NCBI GenBank assembly: GCA_947034895.1
Contig: OX344763.1
Location: 80,371,093-80,435,092 of the forward strand
Length of the DNA stretch: 64,000 bases
Direction of reading: 5' to 3'
Origin: Rhytidiadelphus loreus
Taxonomy: Eukaryota > Streptophyta > Bryopsida > Hypnales > Hylocomiaceae
Made by a program: the position numbers and the translations under genes. Under the pieces are notes generated by a model, which saw only the letters and a program-made list of their open reading frames with translations, was not told where the DNA came from and ran no database searches. Each line of letters opens with the position of its first letter. Position 1 is the stretch's first letter. This document shows, piece by piece, positions 11,548 to 23,654 of this stretch.

Positions 11548-14500
11548 TGTCGCAGCACAGGGTAAGTAAATTCCCTATTATGCTCACAAAAACCACTTTA
11601 AAGCATAACAAAGTGACTCTAAAGATCGAACCCACAAGATTCTGTGAAGTGTTTAAAGTTTATTAGGGACTTAGAGGACGATAGTCAGTTTCTTTAAGGA
11701 TTTCCCTTTTCGGATATAGCTATTTTTAATCCGGAAACCCTTCCTACATCAGTGTGGAGTATCCAGAATCTTCGTTTCTCTGCTCCCAACTACAATCCGG
11801 ATACTTTCGCATCAAAATCACCAAACCCACCCGGACTTTCTAGATAACCCCGGATTTACTCCTTAAGACCGGAATCCCTCCCCTTACTGGTATCCGTCTT
11901 CTTTACTATTTACCGGTTTAATTTAACCTCTGTTGACTCATCAGAGGGATCTGCCAATTTGTTCTTCAGAGTGGCTGGCTCACCCCTCCTTCCAGATTTT
12001 TTTAAGTGATGGAAGAGTTCACTCTATTCTACCCGATCTCCTATCTAACTAGAGTCCGGTTTGGCTTCTCACAATGACCGGAAAACGCATCCAACCAAAG
12101 GTTACACAAAAAAAACCCGTACGACCCTTATCATACTACAACGACCTTGGCATTTCCTGCAATCCATGTGAAGCTAAGGTGACTACAAGTGTATCCGCCT
12201 GTGCCAATAGAATCCGGTATCTTCTCCATTTACTTTCTAAGTTAATGAGACCTCTCAAGGATCAGACGCTAACCAAATCTCCCATCCGGTCGCTCTAGCA
12301 CAGTTAGGAAATCCTTCCCCAATTGCCTAGCTTAACAATGGCTATCTCATTCGGAATACCAGACCCAAATCCCACTGAGGTGCAATGACTCACTCCCAGC
12401 ACTTACAACCTTTTCACATATACTGACAAGTACAAAAAAATCATCAAGGGGAAGAAAAACTTTCTCAAAGTCCACTCACCAGCACTCAATTCTTCACTCA
12501 CTCACCCGGCCAAAGCATGGGAAGGCAAAAGAACAACAAAAAAATGCATAGTATACAGACAGTATGATAGAAATTCTCCTCCTCGTCTCAATTGAGAGAC
12601 CTGTTTATGTACAAAGTTTGAGTTCATACAAAAAAGGGGGGAAAAGTCCTAAGAATCCGGCATTGTTTCCGGCCGAGATTATAGGATCTAATCCTCCCGG
12701 ATTTCATGCTACAAAATTGTACCTCACAAAATTGTCCTAAAAATATACATCCTATCTACTAAAATTCCTAAGGCCCACCACTCTCTGGTGTAAGTTGCTC
12801 AGTAATTTTACTGAGGCTTCCTTCTTTTTCTCCCCCTTCCGGAACACGTTCCGGAACTGGAGTACATGGTTCCCCAACTTCTGCTGTAGTTGAAGCGGGT
12901 ACTAGTGTTGATGGTGCAGGGGGCTTCTAGTTTGAACCTGGAGATCCCGGCTTCGGTACCTCTTGCACATCTGAGTCCTCACATAGACTCGGGAAGGAGA
13001 TTCTGGACAAGGAAATCGGATGATGTAGATGAGCCTTTTACTACTATCATCGATCATCTTGGCTGCCTTCCGGAATTCCTCCAACGACGACTCCATCTAA
13101 CCGGCAAACTCTGCAAGGATCCGTACTACCCTCCCTCCGGAGATTTTCTTCTCTCTATGCACGCCTTTGTCAAACAGCTTCGCCTTGGCCATCGCATCTT
13201 CGGATGCCGCCACCACGAAGGTCATCAAGTTATTGGCCGTCTGGGTGTCCTCCTGTAGGATCCGGGCAGCTCTCACTTCTTCCAAGCTAACATCCCGGTC
13301 CCTCTTCAAGAGATGAATCTCGCCTCTCAGCTTTAGTATCAACTCGTCCATCTCCCGGAGGGTTATGGTTTGCTTAAGAAACCTTTCTTCCTTCTCTCAG
13401 TCCTCGTCCGAGTTATTGATACAGTTCGCTACTGTTTCCAGAAGTGAACTATCAATCTTCCCTCCCACTAAGCCAGCCACAGAAGCAAGTGTGGTCTGCC
13501 TGATCACGCAACGAGTCTGGATCTCCCCCCAAACGTGAATCAACTTCCCAAAAAGTGGATTCATTCTGGTATCATTGGATCCGGAAGCTTTAGCTTTTCC
13601 CTTTTCTGCTTCCCGTGGTCCAGTCTTGGGTGGTCCGGTTTTAGCCGGAAGAACCCTTCCTTCTGGGCTGGTTTTGGCCCGAGTGGACATCCCCTTCACT
13701 TCCGGCTGAGATGGCTTTCCGCTTGTCTTCTGTTCAGCCGGAGACCCCCGGTTACCCACCGTTGTTTTGAGCCGTTTCCGGTGCACAAGGGGTACCTCAT
13801 CGTCTTCCTCGCCTTCTCCCTGCTAGTTCATCATATTCTCCTTGGGCGTCCCTGCTGGCGGGGTACTATCCGGTTTTGTTTCGGAGCTCTCGTCGTTCGA
13901 CGCTCCGAATTTTGAGAGAGCCATCTGGGCCCTCCATTCACTCTCCTCACCCGTCGTGAGGAGTCCCTGCTTCCAGTAGAGATGGAAGAAGTAGAGGCAG
14001 AGTGGAGTTCCTCTGCTCTTCTTGGTATTGGTGCAGAGTCCGGCCACCAGTAGACACATGTACTTGGCCCAGTCTACTCTCATTTCTCCACTCAGCGCCC
14101 CAAAGATGGTATTGCCCACCGAGTGGGTCAATATCATGGGCTTCTCCGGATAAAGTATGGGGAGCAAAAACTCTAGGAGGCACCGATGCCGCGAGTTGAT
14201 GCAATCCGCCACAACGAACCCGTCCTTGGAATCCGCTCCTTGAGAAAATAGCCCCTTCACGTAGTTATCCCGGGATTTTGCCTTGGACGCCCCTCCTGCC
14301 CGGAAATTATATACTTCACGCTAGATTTCCTCCATCCACTTCTCGCAAATTGATTTGGAGCGCCAACCTGCAACTCCCGGATCACCTCTTCGTTCTTGAA
14401 ACCCCAGGGCTTCCCATGAAGTCCCTCACAGCCCATGGCTATCAAATCATCAATTAGATCTGCTTTCTCCCGATCTGATTTTGGTTCTACAAGCGCCACC

Positions 14501-15112
14501 CCCCTTAGTTTCACTTCCGCTTGAGGCGCATTGGATTTGGTGCTGGTGCCGCTACGTTTAGGCATCCGTCCTCCCTTCTAATTCTACCTCACTTTCACTC
14601 TTCTAGCCGCACGTCTCATATCCCACCCAAAAACCTGATTTAGTGTCTCTCCTCTTCTCGCGCCTACAGGTCAATCCGCGCGCCTTCCTGCAGCTCAGTG
14701 CTTCCTCCAATCTCACAACGCCTAAGTGCAAAAGGCTCCCTCAAACACTCAAAGAGAAAGACAAAGAAAACTGAGAGCTGGAGAGAGAGAGAGAGTTGGA
14801 AAACTGAGAGCTGGAGCGCCTAAGTGAAAATGAGCCCCCAAAACCCTAAGTTAGGGTTTATATACCTTGAAAAGTAATCTGGACTTCCCTTCTGGCTTTC
14901 CGGCCTTCTGATCTTTCGGTCCTTCGGTCCTATTCCGGAACTAGAAGATTTTCTGGCTTCCATTCTGATTCTGGTTGATAGTTGGTTTACTCTTCCAACT
15001 ATTCTAAGTTCAAACAATTTCCTATTCTTTAAGCTCATCCGGATTAGTTCTTTTCGGATTAGGACCTAAAATCTTGACTTCTATAAAAAAAATCAAAATT
15101 CCGGTTGCGACA
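11548..15112 (-). mobile_element. TGT..ACA element III (LTR-like termini) inserted in the hAT gene
   Basis: The ends are TGTCGCA and TGCGACA (7-bp perfect inverted match), flanked on both sides by CCACC (11543-11547 and 15113-15117), a 5-bp target duplication. Length is 3565 bp. It encodes one gag-like minus-strand gene and belongs to the same family as the elements at 19173 and 23655. I see no repeated LTR inside it, so it is either a very large solo LTR carrying an ORF or a distinct element class. Confidence 0.85.
12902..14565 (-). pseudogene. Gag-like/'plant transposon protein'-like product of element III
   Basis: Reading starts MPKRSGTSTKS at 14565 and contains GCEGLHGKPWGFKNEEVIREL, matching GCVGLLKKPWNVQSDQVLREL in element I. 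A frameshift near 14300 joins DCINSRHRCLLEFLLPILYPEKP .. NTIFGAL .. VDWAKY, again matching elements I and II (LLRFLLPILYxDKS .. NTIFGAF .. VNWG). A Pro/Lys/Glu-rich linker and a coiled-coil (LILKLRGEIHLLKRDRD) follow. In-frame stops are TAG near 13825, TGA near 13397 and TAG near 13097. A TATA-like GTATATAAACCC (minus strand, near 14855) lies upstream. Its role may be a capsid-like or structural protein of the element; this is inference. Confidence 0.6.
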
Positions 15113-15117
15113 CCACC
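15113..15117. repeat. Target-site duplication CCACC (right copy; left copy 11543-11547)
   Basis: This 5-bp direct repeat flanks element III exactly. In the hAT gene it encodes the end of the ..STRW codons, so the pre-insertion frame can be read directly. Confidence 0.85.
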
Positions 15118-17379
15118 TTGTCGAATTTGCTGCAGCCCTTTCTCTAAGAGTCTTGGAATTGGTATAAATGTAAACCAATTCCTCAGCACGCTCTGATGTC
15201 AATCTATTGCTTGATTTGTTGTGGACAAACAAATACATGCTCCAATTGCGTTCACAGGACAATGCAAAACACACTTGCGCGAGGATCTTTTTGGCAATCG
15301 GTGCAAGTGTACAAGCACCGGCTCCGAGAAGGTCCCACCATTCGTGAGGCTGCAAATTCAAGGTGTTTACATTAGGAAGTCCACTGAAAATGCCTCACCA
15401 ATCTCTAAATGCTTGGTACTCAGACAAAGCTGACGTAAAGGCTTGATCTCCAACAACCAATTTGCGCAAGACTCTCAATATGGCTTCTCTTGCCTCATCA
15501 TCATTCATTAGCAAGACTTCGTCAAGTAAAAAAGGATTCAATAGAGCCCTAGCGTAATGCAAATCTGTCTTGAGCATGTCCCAACGCTTGTAGAAATCAT
15601 CAATGGCGGAAATTGCATACCGTGGCTCTAATGAAAATGGTGGATCCCTCAAAGATAAAACATGCTTTTCCACCTTTTTCATCACAAGCCATGCCTTGTC
15701 CAAGCACGGGTGTTTTCCATCAAACTCTCGAAGAGCAATCAACACGGGCTCCACTATGTGCACAAAGTTTAAACATCTCCTCCAAAATTCACCCATTCGC
15801 ACATATCGTCGCACATCGTTAGCTTTTCTTTGCTTTTGATTAGATGCCAATCTTCGCGTATACTCATTCCATTACGGATCGTGGACTGTTGATTCTACCA
15901 CTTTCCTCACCTCCACCAAACGTTCGATCATGAGGAACATGGTTGCAAAGCGTGTTTGAACGGGATTTTTCAAAATGTGATTAGGAGAATGTCGTCGAAA
16001 GATTGCAAGTGGCATGTGATGCATTCGAATGTATTTCACAATTGACTTGGCTTTCTTGACCATACTTGTAATCCAATCTTGTTTTCCTCAATCTTCAAGT
16101 AGAAGGTCAAGTGCATCTGCTAAACACCCTTGAAAATATATTTGTGGAAATCTACGAAGTAACAGAGCGCCAGTGGCCAACATATTTGCTGCATTGTCTG
16201 TACAAACTTGTACCACGTTCTGTGCCCCTACCTCGTCAATGTAATCACCCATGCAATTAGCCACGTAAGTAGCATCTTTGCATTCGCCTATTGTGTCTAT
16301 CGATCCAAGAAATACCTCTCCACTTGTACATGCCAACATGACATTCATCAATGGTCGATGTGTCACATTGTCCCATCCATCAGAGCATATTGTAACGCCA
16401 TACTTGTGGATTGGTGCCCTTGTCTTCTCTGCTACAATTGCTGCCATTTCATCTTTTGTAGATTTTATGAGCTTTATATGAAGTGCATGGTACGCTGGAG
16501 GTTTGTAGCCAACTCTTGATTCCAATGTTGATTTCACTGCATCCAGAAAAGCAGGATGCCTCACTATATTGAATGGTATATTGGCTTCATAGAAAAACTT
16601 AGCCCACTTCTTGTCTAGTACTTGCTTGTTTGATGCGTTCATTCCTTCTTGTACAGACAATTGCCTCATCAATCGACTATAGGTCAAATTAGGAATGGGC
16701 GCCTCCGATGATCGTACTTGAGAGCTTTGCCCCCTAGTGTTTTCTCCTCCATCATTTGCTGAGATTGAAGCATCAAGTTATTGCTCGCCACGTACTACAC
16801 TTGGTAGTATCGTTGATGGTGATGTCACTTCCACGTCGCGTCCAGGTCCATGTGAAGTGTCCATAGGTATATGTCCTCCACAATTCCAAAACATTACCTT
16901 CACGGCTGCATTGACTTTAGTGCACGCTCTCACTCCCTGGACGGTGTCATTTTGTCTGTATCCCAAATAGAAAAGCAACCGATCCTTTTGATAGCTTAGC
17001 AAAGCTTCGCAAAACTTGCAAGTAACTTTTCCATCTGGCCATAGTGTGTACCAAGGTTCCCACTGTGATCTTCCTCCACCCATTGCTCTTATTTGTCCTC
17101 CTCTACCTACCCCTGCACCAAAAAAAAGATTAGTATTCTGTTTGAAATGTGATGTGGAAACAACACTTATTGCTCTCACAACAAGTGCCACCACAACACT
17201 CTACTTGGACTTCGCTCTACCACAATGGTTGTACTCCAACCAAGTCATGAAAGGCAAAATCAGCAAGGGAAAGTAATCTTGAATAGGCGGAAGTCCTTAA
17301 TATACACCTTGAAGCCCTCCTTAAAACCCTAAACCCTAAACCCAGCTAGACGAAGTGACGGCTTATGGGGTGGACCCTA

Positions 17380-17720
17380 AACCTGCAGCCCCGCCAACGA
17401 AACCATCCAAGCGGCGACTGTCCCGTCCAACGATATTCCGGTCTAGGAGATGGGACGAATTCCCGTTCAGAGGACGGATTTGCATCCAGGGGACGGATTA
17501 CCGTCCTAGAGACGAGAATTCCATCCAAGAGACGACCTCTTTGTCCAGAGACGGGCTCTCCGTCCAAGAGACAGCCTCTTCATCTACAGATGGGCTCTCC
17601 GTCCAAGAGACGGATGTCTATTCGGCGACGGAATGACCGTCCAAGAGATGGCCCGACGCCGTCGTAGGCTGGACAGACTTCATCCGCGCCGCGGATGGTC
17701 CCGTCAGTATCGGCGATGAG
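17380..17720. repeat. GGACGG/GTCC subterminal array of the hAT element
   Basis: Repeated words of the type GTCCAAGAGACGG and CTCTCCGTCC lie between the hAT transposase start and the right end of the element. A minus-strand TATA-like GTATATTAAGG (near 17297) and a CCCTAAACCCTAAACCC patch (17326-17342) lie between array and gene. The layout matches the promoter arrays at 1640, 3395 and 7640. Confidence 0.55.
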
Positions 17721-17796
17721 CTGTGATGCATCAGGACAGACGCATCATGACATCCGGACGTAAAAAGCCAACGTCACGTCCAGATAGACAACCCCG
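17717..17796 (-). mobile_element. Right terminus of the hAT element
   Basis: Read on the minus strand from 17796, the end begins CGGGGTTGTCTATCTGGACG. About 63 of the first 70 bases match the left end of the MITE at 22376, with most differences being C/T or G/A. The next eight bases outside (17797-17804, GTCCCACT) would be the target duplication; the left end with a matching copy was not found, so the left border of this element is unresolved. Confidence 0.7.
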
Positions 17797-20225
17797 GTCC
17801 CACTTCAGTGGACGGCGGCTGCAATGGCAATGTCTGTACCTCTTCACAAGGACTCGGCAAGTTCCCTACACGATTGCCCAGAATTTCCCGGAGCATGTCC
17901 TTGAAACGCAAATGCGATGAATCAATTTTCTACTGCAGTCCACTGAGAGCACCCTCTATGTCAGCAACTCGCGTGTTCATTTCTTCCATATCCTTCGCAT
18001 AGTCCCTAAGCGATGCCCACTTCGCTTCTTTTTGTCAGGTGTATTCTCTTGCAACCTCCGCGCTGACTTCCTCCGGTTTTGGTTTCCGGCCAAACTTGAT
18101 GCTTTGGCAGAATGGGAAAGGACATGCCTTTGTCATTTAGACTCTTATCTAACTACAAACATAGATTATCAGTACATTACATATTCCACGCACAAAGTCC
18201 TCTTACTTGTATTTCATTCTAATTGAACACTGTGTATTTAGAAGTCTGTAGAAAGTAGAAACATGACCTAGAACATGCACTGCTTCTACAGGACCTGCAC
18301 TGTCACATTCTGCGATGACATTACGGAGCTCATACATTGTTGATGACGTCGAATAGAAGTACCATTGTAACAGACTGTAAGGCACATGACGGATGAAATG
18401 GCACTCACCAAGTTGCTGATGGCATCACTCTCTATTGCCCTCAGTAGTGCCAGCTTCAACCCTTTCCCGACTGAAATGGCACGCATGTGCTCGGACATTT
18501 TGCGGGAGGCAGGGGATTGGTGATTTCGGACAAGTGTGTCCCAGTGCTCTGAAGTGACCTCAATTGGTTTCGGTTTGCCTACATCAATCATGCCATTCAA
18601 TCTCCATCGAGTGTTGATCAATATCTTCGTCACGATGGGAGAAATCCACTTGTCACTTAGTTTGGAACTCTCCCCCTTCATCTCCCAATCTGCAACCAAA
18701 AATAATTCATCATTGAAGAATGATTTACTTTCACGTGTACAACAATGCTATTGATGTGCAATGCAAATAGAGAAAGATTGCACACCATTGTATAAGCGCT
18801 TGAAGAAATGCTTTTTTTGTTGGGATGGTTGCGCTTCCCAACTGCATGTGGGGTGTAAGTCCTTGGCATAGCGCTTCACGTCCTCTGCCAATACAACATC
18901 ATTCGTTCGTTGGGAAAGCCAAGGACGTCTACCTTGATGGGGGTTTTCTCCTCTTCTATGCCCTTTCCTTTGTGAATTGCAGGGGGGCTGCCATATTTGT
19001 CTTTGTTGTTGTCGTCACTGTCGTCATCCTCCAATTGCGTGCCAAAAGAGTCACTACTTCCAAAAATGCATTGCTAGTTCTTTATAATGCAGCATTAGAA
19101 ATGAAGCATTTGAAGCATACAACAATCCAAGCGTGTCAAAATTGTCACACATGTCAAAATTGCCACAGCGCTTGTCGTACGCGTAGCACTATAGTAAGCG
19201 CTCTTTATCACAATAACGTGGCAAGATGACACGGAATATCGTCCCAGGGAACCCCAGAGGGTGTTCTAAATTCCTTATTTATCCGGTTAATGTGATTACT
19301 TCAAAATATCTCTCCCCACCCGGATTCTATTACTTCCCGGACTCTCTACCAGATCCGGATCATTTCCGTCACCAGATCCGTAACTCAACACACGGTTTTT
19401 GATACCTCTGTTTTACCTTCAGAGGGTCCTTATTGACTTTTTAGGAGGGGTAAGGACAACACTACTCCTTGTATCTCACAAACTCTAACTTTCTAATGAC
19501 ACGTACACAAAGAACTTTCCGTTACAAACAAGAAACAGACTGGCTGACCCTCACAACTTCGGATTTCTCCAGAAGTAGGTCACTCAGAATACAACCCGAC
19601 ACCCCTTGCTACAACGACAGATACAGGACTTATCCGGAAACTAAGACGGAGTCCGGTACTAGAACTCCAACTTGTGTTTGCAAACTGGCGGAACTTTCCG
19701 GGTGAGCGGGGTTTTTCCATAGACGGTTGTTTATCTCCGCACGGAAACCTCCCTGGCCTTCCGGACTCGCACCCACACCACCAACGCCGGACTCCGCACA
19801 ACTTCCTGCACACGCTAAAACCCCTTGAGTTCCCTGGACAAACACATAGTTCACAGATCCGGGAAACCCTGAATCCGGACTCCTCCTTACCACCTCTCTA
19901 CTCTTTAGCCAAAACTTATCAAGTATGTGCCCAAACAACCTTAAAAACTCCCAAGGAAAAGGAAAGCAAGGACCCACAAGAAAACTAAGGCAATGAATAA
20001 AAAGACAATAAACCGCAAACATATATTTACTGCTCAAAAATAAGGAATAGCAACAAAAGGAATGAGGGACTACAAGCGGTCCCTTCCTTTTAAACTGCCC
20101 TAAAGGTCCGGGCGGATAAGGTTAACTGAAACTTAACCCTGAAAATCCGGAATCCGAGTTCTGCATGAGACCCGGAACTCCTAGTCTAACAAAATGGTAA
20201 CTGAAACCACTACCAGTCTAACTAA

Positions 20226-22091
20226 CTACTTTCCCTTCCTTGGTTTCTTCGAACTACTATCAAACCCTAACTGCCCCCGAGTGTTGGTCTTGCCTTGGGG
20301 TGTTCGGAGAGACGCCCGGGTGATAATGGATGTCTTCCGGATAGGGGGACTGTCAGAATCCGTCTCGTTCGTATGGACTAAAGACCGGTCCGCCTTCTCC
20401 AATGACTTTGGATCCTCCTCAACTTCTGCCTCCTCCAAGATCTCAATGGGAGCCGGATCCGGTGTAGGCATAGGGGCTGGTGGAGGCGGCTCGATATCCT
20501 CAAACTGCTCCGAATGCGTACGCGTCGGATTCTGCACAAGCTTGATCCGGGCATCCAGACTACTCCGGACTGGCATATCCGAACCCAGAAGTCCGGAACC
20601 CTGTTCCCCTTAAGTGACGATGTTGATCAGTGACCCAAATTGACCTGTCCGTTTGATGGGCGAGATGGGAGGTTGCGTTGCCGGAGTTGTGATGACATCC
20701 GGAACTTCCGGAAATCCCCCGAAATCAAGAGGCTTGTTCGGATCCATGTTCGCCATCATGGACCGGAACTCCTTCAACGACGCCTCCATTCTGCCCGACA
20801 TCTCCACCATCACTTGGACTATCTTCGTGTTGGTGAGGGCCGCGGACGTCTTTTGTACCTCATCGTAAAGGGCCGCCTTGTGGTAAAGGTCGGCCAGACT
20901 CACCATCCACTTCTAGAAGGTCTGGAACGCCTGGTAAGCCTTCTGCGTCGCCTCTTGAGACTAGTGCAGCTCCCCTTCTGTCCAGGTCAACTTCTCCTTC
21001 AGCTCGTCCCGTTCCGTCTTCAGGTTCCGGATTTCCGTCCTCATCTTCTTCCATTCCGACTCGGCCGGTAACGCCTTCAGCGCGTCTAGAAGGTTTCCCA
21101 GTTCGCAGTGTACCACTTCCGCGGACCGGAGTACAATCTCCGTGAGCCTATCGTGGTAATCCTTCGCGGTCCGGATCCACTCTTCTCCGCACTCGAAGAA
21201 GCGTGGTCCTTCCCATTCTTGTTTATCTTGGGTGAAGAAGGAACTCGGAAATTTACCTCTAGCTGCCGGATCCGTAGACTTCCGTCTTTTGCTTGCCGAT
21301 GCTTGCTCCCGTTCCTCCTTCTCCCTTTGCATCTGCTTCGGTTCCGAATCCGGCTTTTCGTCCTTGGCTTCCGGCTTGGCTTCCTCCTCCTCGTTCTCAG
21401 ACTCCTGCGTCTCCGGCTCCTCGTCATCAGAGTAGTTGCACTAGAGCATGATGAGCCCGGTCTCATAATCCATCGCCTTGTCTTCCGTCAGCAGTTCTCG
21501 GTGCTGGTACAGGTGGAGGAGGTACGTGCTGAGCGGGTTCGGCTTGTTCTTCGCCAAGTTTCCGGTGCAGCACCCCACTACGCTCGCCACGATCCGGCCC
21601 CAGTTAACGACCCGGTCCTGAAACGCTCCAAAGATCGTGTTGGCCATGGTTACCGTAACCCAGGAACTCTTGTCCGAATATAGGATTGGTAGGAGAAACC
21701 GGAGTAGTCGCTTGTTTCGCTCGCCCTGGCAGTCCTTGATGGCGTAGCCTTCCTTTGGGTGCGGCGGATTCACGAACTTGTGCTGATGATACTACTCTAT
21801 CCGGGCGGCGAATCCGGTTCCGGTTCGCGGGAACCCGTACACCTCCGCCCACAATTCCTCCGTCCACTGGTCCGGATGCCCTCGTACGGTCTGGTCGTAC
21901 TGATTCGAAGCACCTGTAGCCAACTCCCGGAGGACCTGGTCACTCTGGACGTTCCAGGGTTTCTTTAGCAAACCTACACACCCTAAGACGATCAAGTCGT
22001 CCTCTAACTGCCGCAAGTGCAGCTGATCTTCCGGAATTACCGAACTAATCTTCCGGGCCGGTACTATATACCACGTACTAACCCCTGCCAT
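20226..22091 (-). pseudogene. Gag-like product of element I (several TAG stops)
   Basis: The frame starts MAGVSTWYIVPARK at 22091 and stays in one frame to TAG at 20226. Segments are HLRQLEDDLIVLGCVGLLKKPW, then ELWAEVYGFP, LLRFLLPILYSDKSSW, ANTIFGAFQD, VVNWGRIVASVVG and a Lys/Glu-rich linker. A long coiled coil (KMRTEIRNLKTERDELKEKL) and a Pro/acidic tail ending SSKKPRKGK follow. In-frame stops are TAG near 21792, 21441, 20961 and 20907, and TAA near 20610. Element II has CAG (Gln) at the first two. It resembles gag-like or 'putative plant transposon protein' products; no pol domains are present, so it cannot move on its own. Confidence 0.65.
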
Positions 22092-22375
22092 CCGTCTCAC
22101 CTCTCCTATCGCCGTAACCCCAACTCACCACACTTTCTCTCACTATCAACCAGATGCGGAGCAACTGAAAGAGGGCGAGAAATGAGGAGGAGCTAGGTTT
22201 ATATAGAATTCCTACGCCCAACGTTCACTGTAACGGGAACGCAGGCTACGGAATGTCGTAACGTATCCCTAGTCTACCGCCACAAGCTACTGAATTTAAT
22301 GACTGCGTTCCGGTTTCCTGCGTTTCGGCTCTTGAATTCGTTCACCCGGATGTCAACTTCCGTACTGGTTCCGGA

Positions 22376-22826
22376 CAGGGTTGTCTATCCGGACGTGACG
22401 TGGGCTTTTCACGTCCGGATGTCATGACGCGTCCGTCCTGATGCGTCCTGACGCGTCGGTATTGCCGTCAGCTCAAAAAAAAAAAAAAAAAAAATTTTTT
22501 TTTTTTTTGACAGCCAGTTTGGCACCCTGGAGCAGACCAGTGAACAGCCAGGTCGTCAAAAAAAAAAAAAATTTTTTTTTTTTTTTTTTTGGACGGCCAA
22601 TCCGTCCACCGTTCAAGTCGACAATCTGATCGTCCAGGGGACGGCCCGACCGTCCCAGTGGACGGACCACCCGTCAAGGTGGACAGACCACCCGTCCAGG
22701 TCGACGGACGGACCGTCCAGCGAAAAAAAAAAAAAAAAAAAAAATTTTTTTTTTTTTTGTTGTAATCCCGACGGACGCCAGGGTTGAATCCTAACGGACG
22801 GACAGGACGTGACAGGGACAACCCTG
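22376..22826. mobile_element. 451-bp hAT-type MITE
   Basis: The terminal inverted repeat is CAGGGTTGTC at both ends. An 8-bp duplication GTTCCGGA flanks it (22368-22375 and 22827-22834). The uninterrupted site is visible in element II (GGTTTCGGAATTG near 26866), which supports the boundaries. The left end matches the right terminus of the hAT at 17796 for about 70 bases, so that hAT family probably moved it. Inside are three A-tract/T-tract blocks (22475-22508, 22558-22590 and 22723-22758), each a perfect or near-perfect palindrome of A runs followed by T runs, and GGACGG words. Confidence 0.9.
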
Positions 22827-23654
22827 GTTCCGGAACGAAGTCTAAACTAATTATAAGTATTTATTTGTTTCCATTAGTCTATGTCTAAACTAATTTTTTT
22901 TCAAATTTGACCTATTTTAATTTCTCCTAGTCTATTAGGGTCCGTACTAAGCTATTACGGATTCCAACAGCGCTCCTGCGACGACTCTGCCAACACTATA
23001 TGAAGCACTATACATTGTAGTCCATTTCCCTCAACACTTGAAGTATAGTCTTCAAACAGAGCAGACATCTCTAGAAGACAGCTTAGAAAATGAGGCCTGT
23101 CGCCGACCTACACATTCCCATCACGTTCATTGTTCTAGCATTTCTAAAACTCACTTGTTTTCCATTGTTCTTGCATGCAAAGTTACAACTATAAAAAGGA
23201 CGTATTCCGCAACTGAGGCGCACAGACTGTATAGTAGAAGACAATCTAGAGAATTGGAAACGCATGCCATGTCCAGAAAAACATATCGCCGTTCAAAAAA
23301 ACGCAGACATGTTTTTCAAAACGTGCACAGAACGTCGGTGTTTTCCTGTGCAACATTAGAGTTGGCGACCTATTGAAAGCAACCGTATACAAACAACAGA
23401 ATAGCGGACCAGCATTCCAGTACATGTTTGAACGACCATGGACCCCGACGGGAAATTCTTGCCAGACACATTCCCCCCTCCACCGTACTACTGCTGCTCT
23501 TGTCCAACATGAAGGATAATAACAAAACAAAGAAAATGAAATACACCTGTCCACTTCAAGGTCTTTCTCTGAGTCTTCCATGTCTGCCACTCCACGTTCG
23601 TCCTCAGAGGATGAATGCATTTGCATTGGAAGTGCCTTTCTTTCTCAGGACGGG

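Larger units (their letters stand above)
10520..17194 (-). pseudogene. hAT-family transposase (BED, DUF659, hAT C-terminal), split by a 3.57-kb insertion
   Basis: All pieces lie in one minus-strand frame: 17194-15118 and 11542-10520. The N-terminal part has a BED-finger-like segment (WYTLWPDGKVTCKFCEALLS near residues 50-75). Next is a DUF659-type core (YGVTICSDGWDNVTHRPL, then GEVFLGSIDT and VVQVCTDNAANM). The dimerisation domain (EWWDLLGAGACTLAPIAKKIL, then CERNWSMYLFVH and NRL) ends at 15118. The C-terminal third is acidic then basic (RTRRRLRREE). In-frame stops are TAA near 16779, TGA near 16085, TAA near 15868, TGA near 15392, TGA near 11295 and TGA near 11052, so it is inactive. The element 11548-15112 sits between codons ..RW and YTEN..; removing it with one CCACC restores the frame. 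The protein would cut and rejoin its own ends. Confidence 0.85.
19173..22969 (-). mobile_element. TGT..ACA element I (LTR-like termini)
   Basis: It starts TGTCGTACGCG and ends GGATTCCAACA, flanked by GCGCT on both sides (19168-19172 and 22970-22974). Length is 3797 bp, or about 3338 bp without the nested MITE. It is collinear with element II (23655-27007) over its whole length, including the non-coding ends. A TATA-like sequence on the minus strand (TATATAAACC near 22200) lies about 110 bases before the gene start. No internal long terminal repeat was seen. Confidence 0.9.

Noticed and set aside
17326..17342. Telomere at CCCTAAACCCTAAACCC (also 2243-2272 and 43298-43345)
   Set aside because: Only two or three degenerate units inside transposon DNA; interstitial telomere-like patches, not a chromosome end.
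17797..17804. GTCCCACT as a confirmed hAT target duplication
   Set aside because: The right border is supported by the MITE match, but no second copy of these eight bases next to a hAT left end was found in the window, so the duplication is unproven.
20640..21683. Plus-strand open frames opposite the gag-like genes (also 25683-26489)
   Set aside because: Antisense shadows of GC-rich coding sequence; composition is Arg/Leu-rich with no domain, while the minus strand has a conserved paralogous frame.
22475..22758. A-run/T-run blocks as vector, primer or assembly joins
   Set aside because: They lie inside a MITE with intact termini and target duplication and are separated by related GGACGG sequence, so they belong to the element; exact run lengths remain uncertain.
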